The notes: generated by a model not told the origin, from the letters alone. A stretch of DNA of 64,000 nt from CAVTPD01 sp963736575 (GCA_963736575.1 CAVTPD010000001.1:310001-374000), one strand, 5' to 3'. Positions 43,409 to 53,021 are shown, counted from the first letter of the stretch. Numbers and translations are program-made.

Positions 43409-44461
43409 ATGAAAAAAACAATTTTTTCTGAAGACGGATTTTTTGTATTCGAAGAGGACTCCCTTACCAATGAAGTAGAGAGCCTTTTGATGAATACTGT
43501 TTGGGGTGCCGAAGGAATCAGGTACCGGCATAAAAATGCAAGAACAAAAGTTGATCCTGCTACGGGGCAAAGAATCTTTACTTTATATTTTCAGACAAAT
43601 TTAGCGGCTTGTGTAGTTTTCGATATAAGAACCTTATTTAACCAAGGTAAAGAGAGGGAAGGTGTTTACATACGTTACTTTGCGGCAGCTCAATCTTTTA
43701 AAGGGAAAGGTATTGTAAAATCATTTTGCCAGAAAGTATTTCGCCATATTATAGAATCTAGCAACAAAGGGATTGTAATTAATGGCTTAATTGAAACAGG
43801 TAATAAAACATCTTTTTCAATTGCCAATGCTTTGGGTTTTAAAGCCGTTCGTAAAATTGGTGTTTTGCCTATAAGTAGATTATTCCCTAAAAAGCACAAA
43901 CATGTTTATGGTACCTGTAGTTGTGAAAAAGAAGAATATGATGAGTTCTTAAAGACAGAATATAAAGACAGTAATTTCTTTCATGTAAAGAATATTTATA
44001 AAAATTCCGACTATTTAGTCTACCGGGTAAAAGGTGATATTTTAGCTGGTTTACAAGTACATAAAGCAGCGTGGGAATTAGAAAATATGCCTAATTCTAT
44101 AGTGAAATTTATACTGAACATATTTAGTAAATTGCCTGTTTTAAAAAACATTTACAACAATAAAACCTTGCAGTTTTTAGGTATAGAAGGTGTTTATATA
44201 AAAGAAGGCCATTTAGATAAGTTCTACAAAGTTTTAGAGCATGCTTTATTTGAAAACCAATTAAAAGCAGCTTTGTATTTTGCAGACCTAGAAAGCAAGC
44301 ATTACAAAATATTGTCTTCTAGTAAAAAAAATGGACTTATATCTAACTTTAATAAAGAAAGCAAGGTCAACTTTATGGTGCATACTTCTAATTTATCGGA
44401 AGAAGATTTAATTGATTTTAAAACGCACTCGGCTTATGTTTCTGCTTACGATACCATTTAA
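43409..44461 (+). CDS. GNAT-like N-acyltransferase domain protein
   Basis: 350 residues, no signal peptide. Residues about 60-160 look like a GNAT domain: GVYIRYFAAAQSFKGKGIVKSFCQKVFRH matches the strand-turn-helix that binds acetyl-CoA (Q-x-x-x-G-K-G), and IETGNKTSFSIANALGFKAV is the usual 'N..S...y.k.GF' end. The C-terminal 180 residues form a possible second, degenerate GNAT-like fold (HLDKFYKVLEHALFENQLKAALYFAD). Substrate unknown. It lies 55 bp before ilvA. Confidence 0.65.
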   Translation: MKKTIFSEDGFFVFEEDSLTNEVESLLMNTVWGAEGIRYRHKNARTKVDPATGQRIFTLYFQTNLAACVVFDIRTLFNQGKEREGVYIRYFAAAQSFKGKGIVKSFCQKVFRHIIESSNKGIVINGLIETGNKTSFSIANALGFKAVRKIGVLPISRLFPKKHKHVYGTCSCEKEEYDEFLKTEYKDSNFFHVKNIYKNSDYLVYRVKGDILAGLQVHKAAWELENMPNSIVKFILNIFSKLPVLKNIYNNKTLQFLGIEGVYIKEGHLDKFYKVLEHALFENQLKAALYFADLESKHYKILSSSKKNGLISNFNKESKVNFMVHTSNLSEEDLIDFKTHSAYVSAYDTI

Positions 44462-44516
44462 GAACTTTTTTTTAGCCCGAAATATTTTTACCTTTTAGTT
44501 CTTAAAAGAGGGAAGG

Positions 44517-45761
44517 GTGAAAGTGAAAATAGAAAATGTGCTGCAAACCAGTATGAAATTGAAAGATGTAGTAACCCATACTGCATTAGATAAAAACTTC
44601 AATTTTAGCGAAGCGTATAAATCCAATATTTATTTTAAAAGAGAAGATTTACAAATTGTTAGATCGTATAAATTACGCGGTGCTTACAATTTAATTTCTT
44701 CTTTGCCCCAAGAATCACTAGATAAAGGTGTGGTTTGCGCCAGTGCTGGTAATCATGCCCAAGGGTTTGCTTACTCTTGCGAAAAACTAAACACGTTTGG
44801 AGTAATTTACATGCCAAGTACAACACCTAGGCAAAAAATTAGCCAAGTGAAAATGTTTGGTAAAGACAATATAGAAATTCGTTTGGTGGGTGATACTTAT
44901 GACGAAGCCTATAAAGCCGCCATGAAAGAGGTGGCTAAAACAGGAAAAGAATTTGTGCACCCTTTTAATGATATTAGAGTTATAGAAGGCCAAGCCACGG
45001 TGGGTGTAGAAATATTTCAGGACCTTAATGAGACCATAGATTATGTGTTTTTACCTATTGGCGGTGGCGGATTAGCTGCCGGAGTTGGTTCTTACTTAAA
45101 AGCAGTAAGTCCAAACACAAAAATAATTGGAGTAGAGCCAGCGGGAGCCCCTTCAATGAAAAAATCTTTAGCCAAAGGCGAAGTAGTTACTTTAGAAAAT
45201 ATAGATTCTTTTGTAGATGGCGCTGCTGTTAAAACAGTTGGAGATTTAAATTTTGAGATAGTTAAAGATATTATTGACGATATTGTTACTGTTCCAGAAG
45301 GGAAAGTTTGCTCAACTATTATTAAATTGTACAACGAAGAAGCAATAGTTGCTGAACCTGCGGGTGCATTAGCAGTAGCCGCTTTAGATGAATATAAAGA
45401 AGAAATAGTAGGGAAAAACGTAGTTGTTATCATTAGTGGCGGCAATAATGACCTTAATCGAATGCAAGAGATAAGGGAACGATCTTTGCTTTACGAAGGC
45501 TTAAAGCACTATTTCTTGATTAAGTTTCCGCAAAGAGCGGGCGCTTTAAGGGAATATTTAGATTCTGTCTTGGGGCCAACGGATGATATAACACAATTTG
45601 AATACGCTAAGAAAAATTCTAGAGATAGCGGACCTGCTTTAATAGCTGTAGAACTCAAATATAAAGAAGATTATACTTCTTTAATCGAAAGGATGCGGGA
45701 CAATGGTATAGTATATACGTACTTAAATAATGATCCAATTCTGTTTGAGTACTTTGTTTAA
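44517..45761 (+). CDS. ilvA: Threonine ammonia-lyase (threonine dehydratase)
   Basis: PLP enzyme turning threonine into 2-oxobutanoate, the first step to isoleucine. The PLP lysine is in VRSYKLRGAYN, the substrate loop is SAGNHAQG, and the phosphate-binding loop is GGGGLAAG. The C-terminal ACT-like region (HYFLIKFPQRAGALREYLD) implies isoleucine feedback. The 414-residue short form is typical of Bacteroidota. Starts with GTG; a second GTG at 44523 is better spaced from the AGAGGGA ribosome-binding sequence, so the true start may be two codons later. Other ilv genes are not nearby. Confidence 0.94.
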   Translation: MKVKIENVLQTSMKLKDVVTHTALDKNFNFSEAYKSNIYFKREDLQIVRSYKLRGAYNLISSLPQESLDKGVVCASAGNHAQGFAYSCEKLNTFGVIYMPSTTPRQKISQVKMFGKDNIEIRLVGDTYDEAYKAAMKEVAKTGKEFVHPFNDIRVIEGQATVGVEIFQDLNETIDYVFLPIGGGGLAAGVGSYLKAVSPNTKIIGVEPAGAPSMKKSLAKGEVVTLENIDSFVDGAAVKTVGDLNFEIVKDIIDDIVTVPEGKVCSTIIKLYNEEAIVAEPAGALAVAALDEYKEEIVGKNVVVIISGGNNDLNRMQEIRERSLLYEGLKHYFLIKFPQRAGALREYLDSVLGPTDDITQFEYAKKNSRDSGPALIAVELKYKEDYTSLIERMRDNGIVYTYLNNDPILFEYFV

Positions 45762-45811
45762 ACATAGAAAAAGTTTCAATGTTGACTAAAATGTTTAATT
45801 TAGTTGTGAAT

Positions 45812-45819
45812 TACTTTTG
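45812..45819 (+). promoter_or_regulatory. -7 box predicting a leaderless siaB transcript
   Basis: TACTTTTG fits TAnnTTTG and ends 6 nt before the ATG at 45825, so the transcript would start at or next to the initiation codon. The upstream TTGAC (45782-45786) is too far (25 nt) to be a normal -33 element. Confidence 0.45.
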
Positions 45820-45824
45820 TAGTT

Positions 45825-46367
45825 ATGGTGAATATTTTTGAGTACTTCAAAAATTTAGAAAACGACAATGTTCTGCTTTCCTTCAAAGGTCATGTGACTT
45901 TTGACTTGGTAAAGTCTGTATTGGACATTATTGAAAGCTATTTAGAAGATCACGAAAAGGACGTTAAGATTAAACGCAAAGTTTATAATGTATTGGTGGA
46001 AGGTTTGCAAAACCTCTCACATCATATAGATGAAGTGAATCCGGACTCCAAAGAATACAAATCTGCATCATTGCTTATTTGGAAAGATAAAAATGGTTAC
46101 TACGTGGGTACGGGTAACTATGTGGAAAAATCTAAAGTAGAATTTCTTACGGAAAGATTAGAACGAGTAAATAGCGTTTCTAAAGGGGAGTTAAGAAGTT
46201 TGTACAAAGAGATACTAAATAATCAGCAGTTTTCCGATAAAGGTGGGGGCGGTTTAGGTTTTATAGACATCGCTCGTAAATCGGGACAAAAGTTGAAGTA
46301 TGCTTTCCACAACACAAGCGAACATATTTCTTTTTTCAATTTAGAAATTGCCATACTCAGGGATTAA
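45825..46367 (+). CDS. SiaB family protein kinase (DUF6272)
   Basis: 180 residues, cytoplasmic, resembling the GHKL-like SiaB kinases that phosphorylate the STAS-like protein SiaC. A helical VYNVLVEGLQNLSHHID with the conserved E and N of the N-box, and GGGGLGFIDIARKSG as the ATP-lid glycine loop, support this. The SiaC gene follows by 12 bp. In Pseudomonas the pair controls a diguanylate cyclase and aggregation; here the output is unknown. Confidence 0.85.
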   Translation: MVNIFEYFKNLENDNVLLSFKGHVTFDLVKSVLDIIESYLEDHEKDVKIKRKVYNVLVEGLQNLSHHIDEVNPDSKEYKSASLLIWKDKNGYYVGTGNYVEKSKVEFLTERLERVNSVSKGELRSLYKEILNNQQFSDKGGGGLGFIDIARKSGQKLKYAFHNTSEHISFFNLEIAILRD

Positions 46368-46379
46368 AGATTATATACA

Positions 46380-46754
46380 ATGGAATCATTAATTATAGAA
46401 GAAACCAGTTTAACACCATATATTCATTTCGATTCTGCTTCAGGTAAATTAGAAATGAAAGGAAGGTCCATTCCTGAAAATTCTTTAGAATTTTACCAAC
46501 CAGTTTATGAATGGTTGGATCAATACTTGGAAGAACCGTTAGAAAAAACAGTTGTCCACGTTCAGTTCGATTATTTTAATACCAGTTCTTCAAAATGCAT
46601 TTTAGATATTCTTAAAAGAATAGATAAGCTAGATGCTATGAGCAAAGACGTTCTTGTTAAATGGTATTATGACGAGAATGATGAAGATATGATGGAAGCA
46701 GGTGAAGATTATAGCGATTTGTTGGAAGCTCCTTTTGAGCTGTTAGTTTTATAA
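46380..46754 (+). CDS. SiaC family regulatory phosphoprotein (DUF1987)
   Basis: 124 residues of the DUF1987/SiaC family. The phospho-acceptor Thr is expected in FDYFNTSSSKCILDILK, the conserved motif of the family; GRSIPENSLEFYQPVYEWLDQYL is the other hallmark. Substrate of the SiaB-like kinase immediately upstream, and it shares one base with the next start, so the three genes are translationally linked. Confidence 0.9.
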   Translation: MESLIIEETSLTPYIHFDSASGKLEMKGRSIPENSLEFYQPVYEWLDQYLEEPLEKTVVHVQFDYFNTSSSKCILDILKRIDKLDAMSKDVLVKWYYDENDEDMMEAGEDYSDLLEAPFELLVL

Positions 46755-47341
46755 TGACAGAAAACTCTAGGTCTAATAAAAAGAAGAATTTATTTGCTAG
46801 GGAAGCTAAGGTCTTAACCGATTCTAAAGCTTTTCTTGACAAAGAAAATCTGACCTTAGAAGAGTGTATTAACCATATTAAAGAGGTTAATTTTCACTAC
46901 GAAGAGTTAGTAGACCAGAGTAAGCTTATAACTAAGGTAAGTGATCGGTTACAGAAGAAGATAAACCGAGTAAACGATCAACTTGAAGGTAAAAACGCAG
47001 AGTTACAAGAAACCTTAGATGACCTTACTAAGGCCAAAGTAGGGCGAAAAGCAGCAACCATTGTTTTAATTATCTTTATGGTAATATTTATTGTGGTAGA
47101 GGCTTTTGTAGAACCCCATATAGACGATTGGGCAGACAGTAACTTTCATGATGATTTTGATGATAATGGTATTTTAATACTTACCGTTGGTATTAAAGGT
47201 GTTTTAGCCTTGTTGTTAAGACCTCTTGAAAGTTTAGTTGAGAAAATATTACTTCGTAGAGCTAAAAAAGAAGCAGAGAAGAACAGACAAACAAATAGAT
47301 CGAAAGATTATACCAATACAGATTCTACTATTACGTTTTAG
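46754..47341 (+). CDS. Membrane protein with long coiled coil, probable third member of the SiaBC unit
   Basis: 195 residues. Residues about 50-100 form a coiled coil (SDRLQKKINRVNDQLEGKNAELQETLDDL), followed by one strong membrane helix (about 103-120, ATIVLIIFMVIFIVVEAFV), an acidic loop (DDWADSNFHDDFDD) and a second hydrophobic segment (about 140-155), then a basic tail. No catalytic domain. Overlap of start and SiaC stop (1 base) implies the same functional unit. I suggest a membrane anchor or output partner of SiaC (inference). Confidence 0.7.
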   Translation: MTENSRSNKKKNLFAREAKVLTDSKAFLDKENLTLEECINHIKEVNFHYEELVDQSKLITKVSDRLQKKINRVNDQLEGKNAELQETLDDLTKAKVGRKAATIVLIIFMVIFIVVEAFVEPHIDDWADSNFHDDFDDNGILILTVGIKGVLALLLRPLESLVEKILLRRAKKEAEKNRQTNRSKDYTNTDSTITF

Positions 47342-47360
47342 AACTGAATTAACACTATAA

Positions 47361-47396
47361 AAAATGCCCAAAGAGAATGTTCTCTTTGGGCATTTT
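47361..47396. terminator. Bidirectional terminator between the SiaBC unit and dsbD
   Basis: Perfect 16-bp stem AAAATGCCCAAAGAGA/TCTCTTTGGGCATTTT with an ATGT loop, 20 bp after the last gene of the unit. Confidence 0.92.
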
Positions 47397-47528
47397 TGTT
47401 TTTAGATCTAATAATCTTTATAATTCATTTTATTAATCGTTCAAGCTTTCGCTTAGACTTCAAGGGGTGTTGTTTTACCGCAGTAAGTATATTTTTTTGA
47501 TTACTGTAAATATTCTTGTTAAGTGTTT

Positions 47529-49784
47529 CTATTCCTTGTTATTATGATTTTCAATCCCTTTGTCTAAGAATTTCAAGAAATTCTCTATGTTATTATCATA
47601 ACTAACAGGGGAATTTAATTCGTTTAGAATAGTTTTTTCTGAAGTTGAATTAGTGTAATCAACACCCAGTAAAACATAATAAGGTTGTGCTTGTTGTTTA
47701 AACTTATTCAACTCTAAATCAAAGTTAAGTTCACCAAGGTTGTTAATTTCCTTGCCGCTTTCATTCGTATAGATTTCATTTTCGGGTAACTGAATTACCT
47801 TATCGTCTACATATAGAGCTGCAATCACATAATTTTCTGAAAGCTTTTTTAACACTCTTGGGTCCGACCAAACGTACTCTTCCATCTTCCTACAGTTTAC
47901 ACAGCCGTGGCCTGTAAAATCAATGAAGATGGGTTTGTCTTGTTCCTTTGCACAGCAAATGGCTTCATTTAAATCGTAGAATCCAGTAAGGCCATGCGGT
48001 AAATGAAGCTCGTTTTTATAGCTGGGTTCAAAACATAAATCGCTAGCCAAGTCCTTATTGTTGTCTTGTTCAATAATAAAGTCTTGGGTTGTTGTTGGTG
48101 GCAAAAGACCAGATAGGGCTTTTAAAGGCGCTCCAAATAAACCTGGGATCATGTAAGCAACAAAGGCTAATGTAATGATTCCTAGTAATAACCTTGGTAT
48201 GGGCAGTTTCTCCATAGGGCTATCGTGTGGTAGGGTAATTTTACCCAGTAAATAAAGGGCTAACCCAGAGAATACGGCTATCCAGATGGATAAGAATACT
48301 TCACGGTCTAATAAATTCCAATGGTATGCCTGATCTGCCACACTTAAGAACTTAAAGGCTAAGGCCAATTCTAAGAAACCTAAAATCACTTTTACTGAAT
48401 TTAACCAACCACCCGATTTTGGTAAGCCTTGCAACCAAGAAGGGAAAATGGCAAACAAAGTAAATGGAATAGCAAAAGATAAGGAGAAGGCAAACATGCC
48501 CAATATTGGTTTAAGTACTTGTCCGCCGGCAGCTTCTACTAAAATAGAACCTACAATTGGTCCCGTACATGAAAACGAAACCAATACCAATGTAAAGGCC
48601 ATAAAGAAAATACCGAAAAGACCACCTTTATCGGCTTGGGCGTCTACTTTGTTTACAAAATTGCTGGGTAAGGTGATTTCAAACATTCCCAAAAAGGAAA
48701 AAGCGAAAATCATAAATATCACAAAGAACAATACATTAGGAATCCAGTTGGTAGAAAGCCAATTGGCAAAACCCGGTCCGTTGATAGAAGCTACAATTGT
48801 ACCGAATAATACATAAATTAATATTATAGAGATCCCGTAAAACAAAGCGTGAGAAACGGCTTTTGCTTTAGATCCAGATGATTTGGTAAAGAAGGTCACC
48901 GTCATAGGAATCATTGGGAAAACACAAGGCGTCAATAAAGCAGCCAAACCTGATAAGAAAGCAATCAACATAAAAACTAAATATTCTGAAAGGTTTAGTT
49001 TTTCGGAAGCTTCTTTGTCAAAACGGTTTATTTCTAAATGATCCCAGCCTTTAGCATTTAAATGGCAATCTAAATTGGCCGATGAAAAATGCGAAGTGTC
49101 TTTCGGCTCTTTATTAGCGGTAGAAGGAGTTGTTTCTTTTACAGTGTCTGCTTTTTCTTCAACAACTTCCTCTTTAAAATCATTTTCTGAAGGCGGTGAA
49201 CTTGCAATTGTAATTTTGGGTGCTTTGGTAGAAGTAGATTTTTCACAATCTTTTTTTGTGTCTAGCTCCAGTTCAAAAGAACCTTCTCCGGGTATGCACA
49301 ATCCCGATTCTATGGTACAAATCTGGTAGTTTCTTTCCCCTTTAATCCGAACATTTTTACCCGTGATCTTTACTTTTTGGGTAAAGGTGGCCTTCTTTTT
49401 AAAGTAGCCATAGGTACAGTCAAAAATATCGTCGTACTTTTTAGACGCTCCAGGAGACTCTAAAGCACCAATCAATTCTATGTTTTTGCTTTCCGAAAAA
49501 TCAACTGTGGTTAATGTTGGGCCACAATTAACGTCAAAATCGGAAGCGTAAATGTACCATTTTGGATCAATTTCAGTTTCAATGGTAATGGTGATTTCAT
49601 CGCCTTCACAAGGGGAAGAATCTGAAACCTTAATAGACCACGCTGTTAAATCTTCGGCGCCAAGCGATGCTTCTTCTTGAGCAGGTTCCGTTCCGCCATC
49701 ACCTAAACCAAAACCAAATTGTGCATTTGCAGGCAAAAAGTATAAACTGAATAAGACAAGGGTTAAAAAACTTCTAAGTTTCAT
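47529..49784 (-). CDS. dsbD: DsbD-type thiol:disulfide interchange protein
   Basis: 751 residues: signal peptide; N-terminal periplasmic domain with Cys (DCTYGYFKKKATF; CTIESGLCIPGEG); a Ser/Thr/Glu-rich linker; eight or so membrane helices including LTPCVFPMIPMTV and SCTGPIVGS, the two membrane cysteine motifs; and a C-terminal thioredoxin domain with GHGCVNCRKMEEYVW (CVNC). Carries electrons from cytoplasmic thioredoxin to the periplasm. Monocistronic, 38 bp after the dipeptidase gene. Identification secure. Confidence 0.94.
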   Translation of the reverse strand: MKLRSFLTLVLFSLYFLPANAQFGFGLGDGGTEPAQEEASLGAEDLTAWSIKVSDSSPCEGDEITITIETEIDPKWYIYASDFDVNCGPTLTTVDFSESKNIELIGALESPGASKKYDDIFDCTYGYFKKKATFTQKVKITGKNVRIKGERNYQICTIESGLCIPGEGSFELELDTKKDCEKSTSTKAPKITIASSPPSENDFKEEVVEEKADTVKETTPSTANKEPKDTSHFSSANLDCHLNAKGWDHLEINRFDKEASEKLNLSEYLVFMLIAFLSGLAALLTPCVFPMIPMTVTFFTKSSGSKAKAVSHALFYGISIILIYVLFGTIVASINGPGFANWLSTNWIPNVLFFVIFMIFAFSFLGMFEITLPSNFVNKVDAQADKGGLFGIFFMAFTLVLVSFSCTGPIVGSILVEAAGGQVLKPILGMFAFSLSFAIPFTLFAIFPSWLQGLPKSGGWLNSVKVILGFLELALAFKFLSVADQAYHWNLLDREVFLSIWIAVFSGLALYLLGKITLPHDSPMEKLPIPRLLLGIITLAFVAYMIPGLFGAPLKALSGLLPPTTTQDFIIEQDNNKDLASDLCFEPSYKNELHLPHGLTGFYDLNEAICCAKEQDKPIFIDFTGHGCVNCRKMEEYVWSDPRVLKKLSENYVIAALYVDDKVIQLPENEIYTNESGKEINNLGELNFDLELNKFKQQAQPYYVLLGVDYTNSTSEKTILNELNSPVSYDNNIENFLKFLDKGIENHNNKE

Positions 49785-49822
49785 GTATTGGATTTTATGG
49801 AAATTACGATTCTTCCGCTGAT

Positions 49823-51187
49823 TTATTGCTTTGCTAGTTCGCTAAAGTGTTTGTGAAAGGCGCAAATTGTCTCTATGCCGATAAAGTAGTTAAATATACC
49901 ATAGCTTTCGTTGGGACTATGAATGGCATCTGAACCAAGTCCAAAACCCATTAAAACGGTTTTAATACCCAGTTCTTTTTCAAATAAAGCTACAATAGGA
50001 ATACTTCCACCTTCTCTCATTGGTAATGGTGATTTTCCCCAAACTTGTTCAAAAGCTTTTTCGGCAGCTTTGTAAGGGATAGAGTCGGTAGGTGTAACCA
50101 CCGGCTCGCCACCATGATGAGGCGTCACTTTTACTTTTACCGATTTAGGCGCAATGCTTTTAAAATGTTTGGTGAAAAGTTCTGTTATTTCTTCCGAAGA
50201 TTGATTAGGGACTAAACGCATGGATATTTTAGCATTGGCTTTAGATCCAATTACGGTTTTAGCGCCTTCTTTAATGTAACCTCCCCAAATTCCGTTTACA
50301 TCTAAAGTAGGTCTAATAGATGTACGCTCATTAGTAGAATAGCCTTCTTCACCGTATTCTTCATCAACACCCATTTCTTTATTGAATTCCGCTTGAGAGA
50401 ATGGTGCTTTGGCCATTTCAGTTCTTTCTTCGGCAGAAACAATTTCTACATTGTTGTAAAAATCAGGGATTGTGATTTCTCCTTTTTCATTATGAAGCGA
50501 AGCAATCATACTGCAAAGTGTATTAATGGGGTTGGCTACAGCTCCGCCGTATCTGCCGGAATGTAAATCTCTGCTTGGCCCGGTTACTTCAACTTCAACA
50601 TAAGTTAAGCCTCTAAGTCCGGTGGTGATTGAAGGGGTGTCGTTAGCAATTATTTCAGTATCCGAAATTAATACAACATCTGCTTTCAGTTTCTCTAAAT
50701 TTTCACGGATGAAGGGTTCTAAACTTGGTGAACCTACTTCTTCTTCGCCTTCAAAAATAAATTTGAGATTGCAGGTAAGTTGGTTGTTGGCAATTAATGC
50801 TTGCGCGGCTTTAATGTGCATGTACATTTGCCCTTTGTCGTCACTGGCGCCACGGGCATAAATTTTACCGTCTTTAATTACGGGTTCAAATGGTGGTGAA
50901 TCCCAAAGTTCGTAAGGGTCTGCTGGTTGTACATCGTAATGACCGTATACTAAAACGGTTGGTAAGTCATTAGAAATAATTTTGTCGCCGTATACAACAG
51001 GGTAGCCTTTGGTTAAGCAAATTTCAGTGTTTTCGATTCCGGCCTTATCCATTTTTTCCTGAACAAAAGCAGCGGCTTTTAAAACATCATCTTTAAAATC
51101 TGGATCGGCACTTACAGAAGGGATTTTTAAAAAGTCTAAGAGTTCTTTTAAGTAAGCGTCTTTATTTATTTCTATGTATTGTTTCAT
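49823..51187 (-). CDS. M20 family dipeptidase
   Basis: 454-residue cytoplasmic zinc peptidase of the M20/CNDP-like group. VYGHYDVQPADP holds the first metal His and Asp, RGASDDKGQM the bridging Asp, FEGEEEVGS the catalytic Glu pair, and DTEIIAND and the closing HSPNES the remaining ligands. The lid domain has SGRYGG. Likely hydrolyses dipeptides; exact specificity not deducible. Full length and intact. Confidence 0.92.
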   Translation of the reverse strand: MKQYIEINKDAYLKELLDFLKIPSVSADPDFKDDVLKAAAFVQEKMDKAGIENTEICLTKGYPVVYGDKIISNDLPTVLVYGHYDVQPADPYELWDSPPFEPVIKDGKIYARGASDDKGQMYMHIKAAQALIANNQLTCNLKFIFEGEEEVGSPSLEPFIRENLEKLKADVVLISDTEIIANDTPSITTGLRGLTYVEVEVTGPSRDLHSGRYGGAVANPINTLCSMIASLHNEKGEITIPDFYNNVEIVSAEERTEMAKAPFSQAEFNKEMGVDEEYGEEGYSTNERTSIRPTLDVNGIWGGYIKEGAKTVIGSKANAKISMRLVPNQSSEEITELFTKHFKSIAPKSVKVKVTPHHGGEPVVTPTDSIPYKAAEKAFEQVWGKSPLPMREGGSIPIVALFEKELGIKTVLMGFGLGSDAIHSPNESYGIFNYFIGIETICAFHKHFSELAKQ

Positions 51188-51275
51188 CTGGTATACTTTT
51201 TAACCAGATGAATTTAATTAAAATATATCACCTTGAAGAAGTCTGAGAAGGGAATGTAAAGGTTGGGGGTAAATA

Positions 51276-51306
51276 AAAAGGGCTCCTTCGCTTAAGGAGC
51301 CCTTTT
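51276..51306 (-). terminator. Terminator after amt
   Basis: 13-bp stem AAAAGGGCTCCTT/AAGGAGCCCTTTT, 5-nt loop, about 50 bp after the amt stop on the minus strand. Confidence 0.85.
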
Positions 51307-51358
51307 AATCAAGATTTAAAAAATAAGCTATGAGAAAACTAAACTTGATACTCGTTAA

Positions 51359-52606
51359 TTAGTCAATGATGTATGCTTTCATACCGTGTTCAGCATAATC
51401 AAGACCACCTGCTTCTTCTTCGTCATCTACTCTTAATCCTACCGTTAATTTAACTAAGTAGAAGAAAGCGAATGCTAATGGGAAGCAAATTGCTCCGTAA
51501 GCTAAGATTCCGATAATTTGTGTTACTAATTGGTCCATTCCAGCTAATTCACCGAAGATACCTAAGAACAATGTTCCTAAAATACCGCATACTAAGTGAA
51601 CAGAAAGTGCACCAACAGGATCATCTAATTTTAATTTATCGAACATGATAACAGATCCTACAACTACAGCACCACAGATTAAACCGATGATAACCGCTTC
51701 GTTATAGCTCATTTGGTCTGCACCAGCAGTGATACCTACTAAACCAGCTAATATACCGTTAAGTGACATTGATAAATCATGCTTACCACCAGAAATTAAA
51801 GCTGAAGTAGCGAAGGCACCAATTGCACCAGCAGCAGCAGCTAAAGAAGTAGTAACAAATACTAGAGAAACTAGACCTGGATCAGCAGAAAGAACAGAAC
51901 CACCGTTAAATCCGTACCATCCGAACCATAATAAGAATACACCAATTGCAGCCAAAGGCATTGAGTGACCTGGGATTGCTCTTGTAATACCGTTTACGTA
52001 TTTACCTTTTCTTGGTCCTAATACAATGATACCGGCTAAAGCTCCCCATCCACCAACAGAGTGAACTAATGTAGATCCTGCAAAATCATAGAAAGTGGTT
52101 TCTCTCATTTGTAACCAACCACCTCCCCAGTGCCAGCTACCTGCCCATGGGTAAACGATTCCTACAAAGAATACAGAGAACAATAAGAAAGGAACTAATT
52201 TAATACGCTCTGCTACCGCACCAGAAACAATTGTTGCAGCAGTTGCAGCAAACATACCTTGGAAGATAAAATCTGCCCAATACGTATAATCTGCGTAATC
52301 TTTAGTTAAACCGCCTTCTCCTGGATCAAGTCCAAAACCAGCAAAACCAAACCAACCTGAAGATCCTTCAGCGAAACCTGGGTACATTAAGTTGAACCCC
52401 CAATAAGCGTAAGTTAAAAGACCAATAGCTGGAATTAACGTGTTTTTAAATAAAATATTTACCGTGTTTTTAGACTGGGTTAAACCCGATTCTAAAGAGG
52501 CAAAGCCCAAGTGCATGATGAACACAAGGAAAGTAGATATCAGAATCCATAAGTTGTCAACTATAAACTTGACATCTAATAATGCATCTGTAGTAACTTG
52601 TTCCAT
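51359..52606 (-). CDS. amt: Ammonium transporter Amt
   Basis: 415 residues with eleven predicted membrane helices. The twin pore histidines are visible in LVHSVGGWGALAG and VHLVCGILGTLFLG; FIFQGMFAATAATIVSGAVAERIK is the conserved helix after the periplasmic gate. Moves ammonium into the cell and is blocked by the P-II protein encoded 44 bp upstream. Forms the glnK-amt operon with nitrogen-responsive control expected. Confidence 0.96.
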   Translation of the reverse strand: MEQVTTDALLDVKFIVDNLWILISTFLVFIMHLGFASLESGLTQSKNTVNILFKNTLIPAIGLLTYAYWGFNLMYPGFAEGSSGWFGFAGFGLDPGEGGLTKDYADYTYWADFIFQGMFAATAATIVSGAVAERIKLVPFLLFSVFFVGIVYPWAGSWHWGGGWLQMRETTFYDFAGSTLVHSVGGWGALAGIIVLGPRKGKYVNGITRAIPGHSMPLAAIGVFLLWFGWYGFNGGSVLSADPGLVSLVFVTTSLAAAAGAIGAFATSALISGGKHDLSMSLNGILAGLVGITAGADQMSYNEAVIIGLICGAVVVGSVIMFDKLKLDDPVGALSVHLVCGILGTLFLGIFGELAGMDQLVTQIIGILAYGAICFPLAFAFFYLVKLTVGLRVDDEEEAGGLDYAEHGMKAYIID

Positions 52607-52650
52607 AGTTATATTATTAGTAGTTATTATTAATCTTAGTTAGTGAGGGT

Positions 52651-52989
52651 TTAGTTTTTAAGCGCTTCAGCGTCAGTTTCACCTGTTCTGATTTTGTATG
52701 CTTCGGTGATGTCAGAAACGAAAATTTTACCATCACCTATTTGTCCCGTTCTTGCCGCTTCAATGATAGCTTTTACAACACCTTCTAAGTTTGTGGTGAT
52801 GATGATTTCCATTTTAGTACGGGCGATTGCCCCCATATCATAAATAGTACCGCGGTAAACGGCTTCTTTTTTCTGGTTACCGACACCTTTTACGTCCACG
52901 AACGTAAAGAAGTCCACACCCACTGCGTGTAGTGCGTCTTTCACTTCATAAAACTTAGAAGTTCTGATGATTGCTTCTATTTTTTTCAT
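52651..52989 (-). CDS. glnK: P-II nitrogen regulatory protein
   Basis: 112-residue trimeric signal protein sensing 2-oxoglutarate and ATP/ADP. The T-loop sequence VKGVGNQKKEAVYRGTIYDMG keeps the tyrosine (YRGTIY) that is uridylylated in Proteobacteria; the signature TGQIGDGKIFV is intact. Its linkage to amt marks it as the GlnK type that plugs the transporter. A strong promoter with a palindrome lies just upstream. Confidence 0.96.
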   Translation of the reverse strand: MKKIEAIIRTSKFYEVKDALHAVGVDFFTFVDVKGVGNQKKEAVYRGTIYDMGAIARTKMEIIITTNLEGVVKAIIEAARTGQIGDGKIFVSDITEAYKIRTGETDAEALKN

Positions 52990-53021
52990 ATTGCTTTGTG
53001 GTTGTAATGTTTTAGTTGTAA

